Shown here one piece after another: positions 57,530-64,000 of a stretch of 64,000 bases of DNA. The translations under genes and the position numbers were made by a program. The DNA is from Echinarachnius parma (taxonomy: Eukaryota > Echinodermata > Echinoidea > Clypeasteroida > Echinarachniidae). How positions within the stretch are numbered: position 1 is the first letter of the stretch; every line of letters starts with the position of its first letter. The notes beneath the pieces are model-generated. The model searched no databases and was not told the DNA's origin. It saw nothing but the letters and a program-made list of their open reading frames with translations. The stretch spans positions 62,001-126,000 of the forward strand of contig JBAMJV010002943.1 in assembly GCA_037951105.1 (NCBI GenBank). The letters are read 5' to 3'.

Positions 57530-58380
57530 GTCATTAATCGCTCGATTTGTCTGCGCTTCCCCTGCGCTTTGATACAAAAAATAAAAATTCTTCTAAGTAC
57601 GAGCACGCAGAAGAAACGTGGCTTGGGTGTGACGGCACCATTAGCGGTTCGAAAATGATGTAATGTGAAAACATAACTTGTAGGGAACTGGGGATGTCTG
57701 TACCATCGATATAATGATGTATATCGATGGTCAATGTATGAACATCGTGGTTTTGCGACCGGGTTTTTTTTTAGGGGGGGGGGGGGGTACATGTTGGGAA
57801 CGTGTCGCCGAGATTGCGGACAAAACAATTATAATTTGCGGGAAATCTGTGTTCGTAATGCATACATATGGTGTGCGTATGTCCCCATTAATTGGAGCCT
57901 CATATACGTTTTATGCCGCCATACCACGTTTTTGCCAGAAATTTAGTTTCCCCCAAATGTATTTTTTCCCGGAAAACGCGGACAAATTGGGAAATTAATA
58001 CACGCCTTTATATTGCTTCTGTTCCATCTGAGATGCCACGCTGTTCCCCAGGGTCCTGACCCTGACTCGTTTAGTGCAACTACGAAATGTTCATGTAATA
58101 TTCACGCGATGATCACTTTAATCTTCGAACTCGATGGTGATGAATATTAAATGCAACATTATACGTGAATTTGGTATTTTTTGATATTCGACGTCGAATC
58201 GGACCATAATTAGTTAAACGTTAGTAATTATGGATTTCATCACCCAATAAAGTGATCTCACGCGTCTTCGTTTTATGTTACGTTTTGTTATTAGAAGTAT
58301 CAAATTAATCATTGTTTCGCATTCATCGACCCTAAGGATTTTGTTGAAGTGCTGGTTGACTAATCAAGCTTTGTTTAGAG
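57530..58380. other. No recognisable gene
   Basis: Contains a poly-G run near 57775. No exon is supported. It would be the upstream region of the decayed lectin copy. Confidence 0.3.
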
Positions 58381-58389
58381 ACACTTTAT

Positions 58390-58490
58390 ACTGATGCTGA
58401 CGCGGTTGACTGCAGTTTATTTTTGTGCCTGGTTTTCTAGAATCGCTCCATCCTTTCAGCAGTAAATCAATCGATATAGTAGTTTTGAGT
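58390..58490 (+). pseudogene. Decayed paralogous first exon of the lectin locus
   Basis: GCTGACGCGGTTGACTGCAG and CAGCAGTAAATCAATC parallel GCTGACGCGATTGACTGCAG and CAGCAGTACATCAATC at 63343-63400, but the ATG|GTAAGT end is lost. Confidence 0.5.
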
Positions 58491-59626
58491 ATTTGAGCAA
58501 TAATTATACAACTTGTTTATGCCATTGCTATTAATACATGATTGTACAAAGTAATGTTTAAACGTGTAAGTGAGTGTATAATTGTTTCTTCCTGCATAGT
58601 TGTGACAGTGTGAGTGTTTTGCTTTTAAACGGAAGAACAATACGGGAACACTCGGAGTTCCGGAAGCTTGGTGCTCCGGATGAGAACAGTATACATGCTT
58701 TGTTTTTCAGATATATTCTTTTTTTTTTAATGTATTTATTTTGATTAATGTACTCCTTTTTTCCATAAATATATAGTAATTATTTGCAAATTCATTTGAT
58801 TTATAATTTTATTTGTATGTGTATATCTACGTGTCGGAGAATGCGATTGCATTTCAAAATAAATATGATACAAAATTATAAATGTATTATGACAAAAAAA
58901 AGGTCTATGGCAAAAATTAAACATTTTGAGAAAAGCTATATACAAAGTGATATCGGGGGGGGGGGGGGGGGGGGGATTTGGTGAAAAAAGGAATTGATAC
59001 ATTGTGAAAAATCACAGTTTTGTGTAAGAAAAAATACATTAGGAAAAAGCTACCTTTATAATTAATTTATGCTTATTTGGGGGGGAGGGAGAATTTGGTT
59101 TAAACAAAACATGAATGCATTTGAGAAAGGATCCCTGTTCGTGAAATAATAATATAAGGGAACATTTTTGAAGAAAAAAGTGTAGATAAACAAAATGTGG
59201 AACAAAATTGATAAACAAAATGAATAAAATGAAGAAAAAAAGTCAATTCCGGGGCGTCATTTTTTGTTGTTGTTGATACATTATGTTTCATGTCTCTTCC
59301 GGAGCTCCGTAAAACAAAAAACAAGTAGATGTTGCGGATTTTAACAATGTTACATCAAAATTGTTGGTTACATCACTGAAATGTTTAAGCTATTATATTT
59401 ATAGCGAACTTACTAGCAGTATTTATATTTTATTTCAATGGTTAATTTGTGACTTTATGTATTATGTATTTCAATGGCTTAAAAAGATAACTTTAAAAAT
59501 AAAACAACTTGCAGTTATCTATTTTCCTCCCTTTTCTTATCTTTCATACAAACACTTTTACAATCATGAAATCGATATAAATTATAATTATAACCTCTTT
59601 TAATGAATATCAAATGTTTCACAGGA

Positions 59627-59688
59627 TTCATGTTGGAGTTTGTTCTTTCGACTTGTTGTCATCACTACAGTGATTATTACAATTGGTA
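59627..59688 (+). pseudogene. Candidate signal-peptide exon of the decayed lectin copy
   Basis: After acceptor AAATGTTTCACAG, phase-0 reading gives DSCWSLFFRLVVITTVIITI and a phase-1 junction at G|GTACAT. A hydrophobic leader leaving in phase 1 is what the EGF exon of the lectin gene would need, and an ATG-only first exon would supply phase 0. The donor is weak. If the donor is ignored the frame stays open to 59831, giving a single-span peptide. Confidence 0.3.
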
Positions 59689-60126
59689 CATATTATGCAT
59701 TAGGTGGTATATCTTTACAAGTGGCAACGTCTTTCGAGAAAAAAAACCTATCATATACTACATGTATTTACGACCAATCTCTTACTATTTTTTCCGATCA
59801 TTTATGCCTAAATCACAATAATGATTGTTAGGTTTTAATGTGCTGCTCATTTTGGTCAGTAATCATTCGCAATGTTCATGTACCAGGGACAACAAGTTCT
59901 CATCGAAGGAGAATGGGCAAACATATCCCTCATATTATTAAACATTTTTTGGAAGATGCAACTACGATTATAACACAACTTAATGACATAATCAAATAGT
60001 AACATAATTGTAAAGCAATGAAATATGATGATCAATCATAATTATTAGGCGCTATATAAATCGAGTATATTATTTTACTATATTAGAAAAACTCGCTTCC
60101 AAACTCCTTTCTCGCTCGCTTTTTGG

Positions 60127-60333
60127 CACATATATCATCTATTGTAGCTCGGGTCGATCGCGCTCATGAACATCACAGGGGGACAGGGGTTCACCGATTC
60201 TATCCCTGAGGATGAGTTTTGTAGGAAGATCCCAGACGGGAGAGGTGAGGTGATACAACCAGTCGTGAAGGTGAAGACCATGAGCCCAACCGTGCTGCCG
60301 GGGATGAGACACTTCTCTTGTGAAATTCCAGGT
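60127..60333 (+). other. Candidate exon of unknown family
   Basis: Acceptor ATCTATTGTAG, phase-0 open reading LGSIALMNITGGQG, ..PEDEFCRKIPDGRG.., PGMRHFSCEIP, then G|GTGATA. Base composition is higher in GC than its flanks. Two cysteines and the FSCE ending recall the end of a C-type lectin domain, but spacing does not fit well. An alternative donor, GAGAG|GTGAGG (about 60244), copies the donor context of the real lectin exon. Confidence 0.35.
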
Positions 60334-60499
60334 GATATAATCTCTCTAGTTCTTCTCCTTGACTTTAATCGTCATCCCCATCAGTGAATTTAAGCTTTTA
60401 AATATTCTGACCGGCTTAGACATGGGAAAAAAGATACTAAAAGCAAATTAAAAATGCCACGATATTGTACAAAGAGTTTTAACAACTGTCCATGTTAAG

Positions 60500-61505
60500 G
60501 CAAATAGATAGCTAAGTGTTTAGCTTTAGGTTGTTGTCGTTTTTTCATAATGCATTACGTAATTCCCATTTCGAATAATATTGTTTGTTGTCTACTAATT
60601 AGTAGCAGTCCCATTGGCGATTTATTGTGATTATTACTATCATAACTTATATTATTACTGTCATCATTATTATTGTATTATTATTGTTATTATCATCATT
60701 TATGTTAATAATATTATTTTGTTTGAATTATCATTGAAATTGTTATGATCAATATCATTAGTAGTATAATCATTTTGTATTATAGTGTGTATGATTATTG
60801 TTCCTTGGATGATGTATTTGAAGTATCCTTTTAATAGTATAGTGAGTTTTATATTAACGGTTTACTACGATATAGAATTTGAGAGTTGATATGACATTCT
60901 TTCTTGGATAGTGCTGACTAGAACTGTGGTAGTCCTGAAGAAAAGTTATGGCATCACTTATTTCGCTTTTAGCCCTAAACATTACTACTCGGTTATAATA
61001 ATAATCGTACCACAAACTAAATGTTCAATCTGCAACGATATCATAGGTGAAAACTAGTATGAAAAATAGGGTGTAGTTTTTCACCCTTAAGGGTGCAACT
61101 AGCAAAAAATGACTCATTCCTGTATCCGAAAATAAAGAATTCTCAGAAAAGAGCCATTCGTGATACTTATATAAATCTGAATTAAGGCTGACATTTTCCG
61201 AATAAATAGATGACCTATGTTTGCATCAAATTTAACAAAGTTGACAATTTGACAAGGAATTATTTTCGGCCCCTTACACTGATATGCACTGATAACGTAT
61301 TGCAACTCATGATGCACAATAAGATAATTCACTTATTACAACAAATTTAAAAAGGCCACCAATTTGACTAACAAGAAAGCCGAATCCGGAACGATTTTTT
61401 TTTTGTTAGAAAAGAAGACAAGTTGTTACCAGAATCAGTAAAGCTCAAATGAATATTTGAACATCAAGTAGGAGGCTTATTTTGTTTACCTTTCGTGTAT
61501 TACGT
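60500..61505 (+). repeat. Diverged paralogue of 48.45-49.63 kb (lectin intron), EGF exon missing
   Basis: Colinear blocks include GATTATTGTTxCTTGG, TTGAAGTAT, TAACGGTxTACTACGATA, GGTAGTCCTG, TTTCGCxTTTAGCCCT, AACTAAATGTTCAA, AATTAAGGCTGACATTTT, AATAAATAGAT, GCTxCCAGAATCAGT-like and AAAGCCGAA. The EGF exon and about 150 bp around it are absent between 60830 and 60850. Confidence 0.75.
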
Positions 61506-61539
61506 TTTTTTAAATTTATTACGACCAAATATATATATT

Positions 61540-62165
61540 GTTATTTCAGCCATTTCTGAACCGATTTTTACCAAATAAAGTTTATTCTGCCATTAAAATG
61601 GCATGGTCTGTCGAATTCGAACCTCAGAAACAAACTTTGGTGTGCACTATTACCACTTTAATCGTAAATATATTTGTAATGAAATGAACATTTGAATAAT
61701 CGAAACCTATTAAGTGTATATATTCTAAATATGAATATGACAATGTGTGAGAAAACCATTAGAGTTGAAACAAGTTTTTAGGATTTGAACACATTACGAA
61801 AGTCTCTTTAAAAGCACTGACAAAATATACGCTCCGATACGGTCCAGTGTTTGCCCTCCGATAATTGATAGCATTCAAATTTTACAACAAATAACTTACT
61901 ACAAATCAAAAAATAGAAATTTCAATATTCACATACGCACGTGTACAAAGTGGGACAAAAAAACCTGTTTTATTTTGAAGTTGAAAAGGTGGATTTAGCG
62001 CTTTTTGGATGAAAGCTCTTTAAATAACAACTGAAAACAAAAATTGTGCTGCCCCCATCTTCCTCTCTTCTTCATGTTATTATAAGCAATGAATCTAATG
62101 CAAAATGCATGACAATAATATACTCGATTTATATAGCGCCTAATATGATTGATACTCATCTCATA
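61540..62165. repeat. Cluster of MITE and SINE fragments
   Basis: 61540-61630 is an inner piece of the TTAA-MITE (AAATAAAGTTTATTCTGCC). 61650-61820 is a MITE X piece. 61890-62025 is a MITE Z right end (GTGGATTTAGCGCTTTTTGG). 62120-62165 is a minus-strand SINE 3' end (TTTATATAGCGCCTAATATG). Confidence 0.6.
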
Positions 62166-62840
62166 ACCATTTAATGACAACAGTGTGACGTATAAACAGG
62201 AGGTTCAATGTAGGTAGCTAAAGTCACTCTTATTGTTTTACTATGGCCATGAAATTGTCATCAAGTATAGTTTTGGTAATTTGTGATATCTTCATACGAA
62301 TAATAATAAGTGCATGACAAATTTGGGTATATTTTCAGATCTATTGTGTTTGAAAACTCGTGCCCAACGATATATTAAGAATAAAAGAAAAACGTTATTT
62401 GTTTAACAAATATATTCAAATGAGATCTTATGTCGGTGACTACTGCTAAAAGTGATCCTGTAAATTCAACCAAAATCACTTGGGCTTGTACAGTTCTGTT
62501 GTATCTTGTTGTTTGTCTTACGTGCTAAATGTCAATAATATTATTTGCAATCCAAAACAAACTAATTTTGTTTTAATAAATATTCGAGATAGATATATAT
62601 CCAAGAAAATTGTTCTGTGCTATATTTAGCACATTTAAAAATGACCAATTATTAATAGAAATATACTTATTTGTATTTTTTTAATACTGATACAATGATC
62701 TTTGGTGTATAACTGGACCCGGGACACTGGCATACCTAAGACGGGATATCGTTGCCACCAATCGTTCTAATAAAAGCAACAAATACTATAGCGAGGTAAT
62801 TGAACGAAAACTCAACTTAATATCAAAAACAAAAATAATA
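62166..62840. other. AT-rich, no recognisable feature
   Basis: No exon or inverted repeat was supported. Confidence 0.3.
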
Positions 62841-62849
62841 ATAAATGTT

Positions 62850-63045
62850 GTGGTGCGCATGCGCATTACATTCACTTGTATTGGATATTGGACGAAAACT
62901 GTCTACATATCAACTTTACATTTGACGGTGTGCATGCGCATTACGTCCACTGACATTGAATATTGGAAGAAAACTCAACTACATATCAATTTACATTTGG
63001 CGGTGCGCATGCGCATTACGTCCCCTAGTATTGGATTCACGCACC
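62850..63045. promoter_or_regulatory. Tandem repeat with three NRF1-like palindromes
   Basis: Two and a half units of about 75 bp. Each begins with GTGCGCATGCGCATTACGT or a close variant (about 62853, 62930, 63003); GCGCATGCGC is the core of the NRF1 consensus. They lie 300-500 bp upstream of the candidate first exon at 63340-63411. The open frame across the array is an effect of the 75-bp period (25 codons). Confidence 0.55.
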
Positions 63046-63339
63046 TGTATATAAATGATGTGCAATCAACTAGAGTTCTTATAATTCGTCGCATTTATTT
63101 CAATGATTCGAAATATGTCTGAAAACCACGTCGTTTCACCCTGGCTGCATCACTACTGGAGAAAGGGATGACATTAGTTAGATAAAGTCCCCTGACGTAG
63201 CACCGGATAATCTTGAATTCCATAACAACGATGGTTGGTTGAATATTAGCATCGAATTACTCATTGTTTTACATGTTTATACTCTAAAGACTGTGTTAAA
63301 AAGGCCCATTAAGATTTTTATTTTTTAAACAATTAAATC

Positions 63340-63411
63340 ACATGCTGACGCGATTGACTGCAGCTATTTGCATAGTTTTCTCATCAGCAGTACATCAATC
63401 CAAGTAATGGT
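63340..63411 (+). other. Candidate first exon of a third lectin-locus copy
   Basis: GCTGACGCGATTGACTGCAG, then ATCAGCAGTACATCAATCC, ending GTAATG|GTAAGT. It is paralogous to 58390-58490 and has the same ATG|GTAAGT end as 45840-46012. The rest of this gene would lie beyond the window. Confidence 0.45.
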
Positions 63412-63550
63412 AAGTTATTAAAACAATTGAGCAGTAAGACAAATTACTGATAACATTGTTCTTATTACATGTTTATATTAATTGTATCATTTTGATAGTA
63501 TTATTTACTTTTATATTAGTGTTTTTATTTTCTAAGCATATTCGTTGTCC

Positions 63551-63597
63551 TTCTTCTTCTTCTTCTTCTTCTTCGTCTTCTTCTTCTAGTAGTACGT

Positions 63598-63652
<55 letters not shown>
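63551..63652. repeat. CTT and TAG microsatellites, adjoining
   Basis: 63551-63588 is CTT-rich, then 63586-63652 is pure TAG apart from a GTACGTG break. Confidence 0.95.
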
Positions 63653-64000
63653 CCTGGAGGGTCTGTCCTCATAGAAAAGGGGTATCATGCGTGACCAAGG
63701 ACTTGCCAAAAGCACTCTAAACATGTATTTGCGTGGTGCCAAAAATACACCCTTAGTCATGTTAGTAGTAAGTATGATTATCTGTAATTTGCTACCCTAA
63801 GTAAGTACCGGTAATCAATTTGTTTGTAAACCCCTAAGCAAATTATAACTATTTTTGATACCCTAAGCAAGTAATAAATTTTGGGTAAACCCCTAAGCAA
63901 GTTATAACTATTTGTGATAGCCTAAGCAAGTCATATTATTTTCATTGCATGAGGCCCTTGATGAATAATGTAAAAAGGTTTTTTTTTTCAACCTATGAGC
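63653..64000. mobile_element. Second copy of the minisatellite-bearing TIR element, cut by the window end
   Basis: GGGTCTGTCCTCATAG, TATCATGCGTGACCAAGGAC and then CCCTAAGCAAGTTATAACTA-type units, in inverted orientation relative to the inner repeats of 40934-41470. Confidence 0.75.

Noticed and set aside
59640..59831. Single-pass protein resembling a potassium-channel beta subunit
   Set aside because: Only a hydrophobic stretch and a few cysteines agree; no second membrane segment or partner exon was seen.
62850..63122. 90-codon frame with a repeated MRIT motif
   Set aside because: A consequence of the 75-bp tandem unit; no splice sites and no family signature.
1..64000. CRISPR arrays, bacterial operons or phage genes
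   Set aside because: The window is eukaryotic; the tandem arrays have no unique spacers of constant length and no associated nuclease genes.

Overview
The window is AT-rich, intron-rich animal DNA. It holds exons with clean GT/AG boundaries and compatible phases, GIY-YIG Penelope-like retroelements, a tRNA-derived SINE, many short inverted-repeat elements (MITEs), microsatellites, and about thirty poly-G or poly-C runs of 12 bases or more. Ly6/LU-domain and EGF plus C-type-lectin genes among such repeats suggest a marine invertebrate, perhaps a deuterostome such as an echinoderm. I cannot name the species. All coordinates and pairings were read by eye, with no alignment or database search.

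Layout. 1-5.8 kb: AT-rich DNA, a GC-rich islet, a broken Penelope-like element (PLE) on the + strand, a 0.87-kb hairpin element and a tRNA-like relic. 8.2-16.0 kb: two exons of a minus-strand gene with SUMO-interaction-like motifs; its 7.4-kb intron holds a mariner-type MITE, a 76-bp-TIR MITE and a 4.65-kb TIR element without ORFs, whose end lies 53 bp from an exon. 16.5-16.9 kb: SINE. 18.3 kb: a CAT/CCA microsatellite. 19.1-24.4 kb: a large palindrome of two 5'-truncated PLE copies joined head to head. 24.8-29.8 kb: two inverted copies of another element around a lone Ly6 C-terminal exon (+). 33.1-36.7 kb (UTR perhaps to 39.4 kb): a complete minus-strand Ly6/LU gene with a probable GPI anchor. 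38-45.3 kb: local segmental duplications with nested MITEs. 45.8-53.4 kb: a secreted EGF-C-type-lectin gene, with a LINE fragment, a 650-bp CTT tract and an inverted 16-bp satellite in its introns. 58.4-61.5 kb: a decayed paralogue of that lectin locus. 63.3 kb to the end: a probable third first exon, preceded by three tandem NRF1-like palindromes.

How it fits together. The coding content is cell-surface or secreted recognition-type protein (Ly6, EGF-CTLD) in small, duplicating clusters. Mobile elements have repeatedly landed within 10-60 bp of exon edges without destroying splice sites. The points I would look at first are the PLE palindrome with an inverted copy of its target flank, the helically phased 10-bp array at the LINE 3' end, the large ORF-less TIR element with folded tandem repeats, and the three-copy lectin-locus array.
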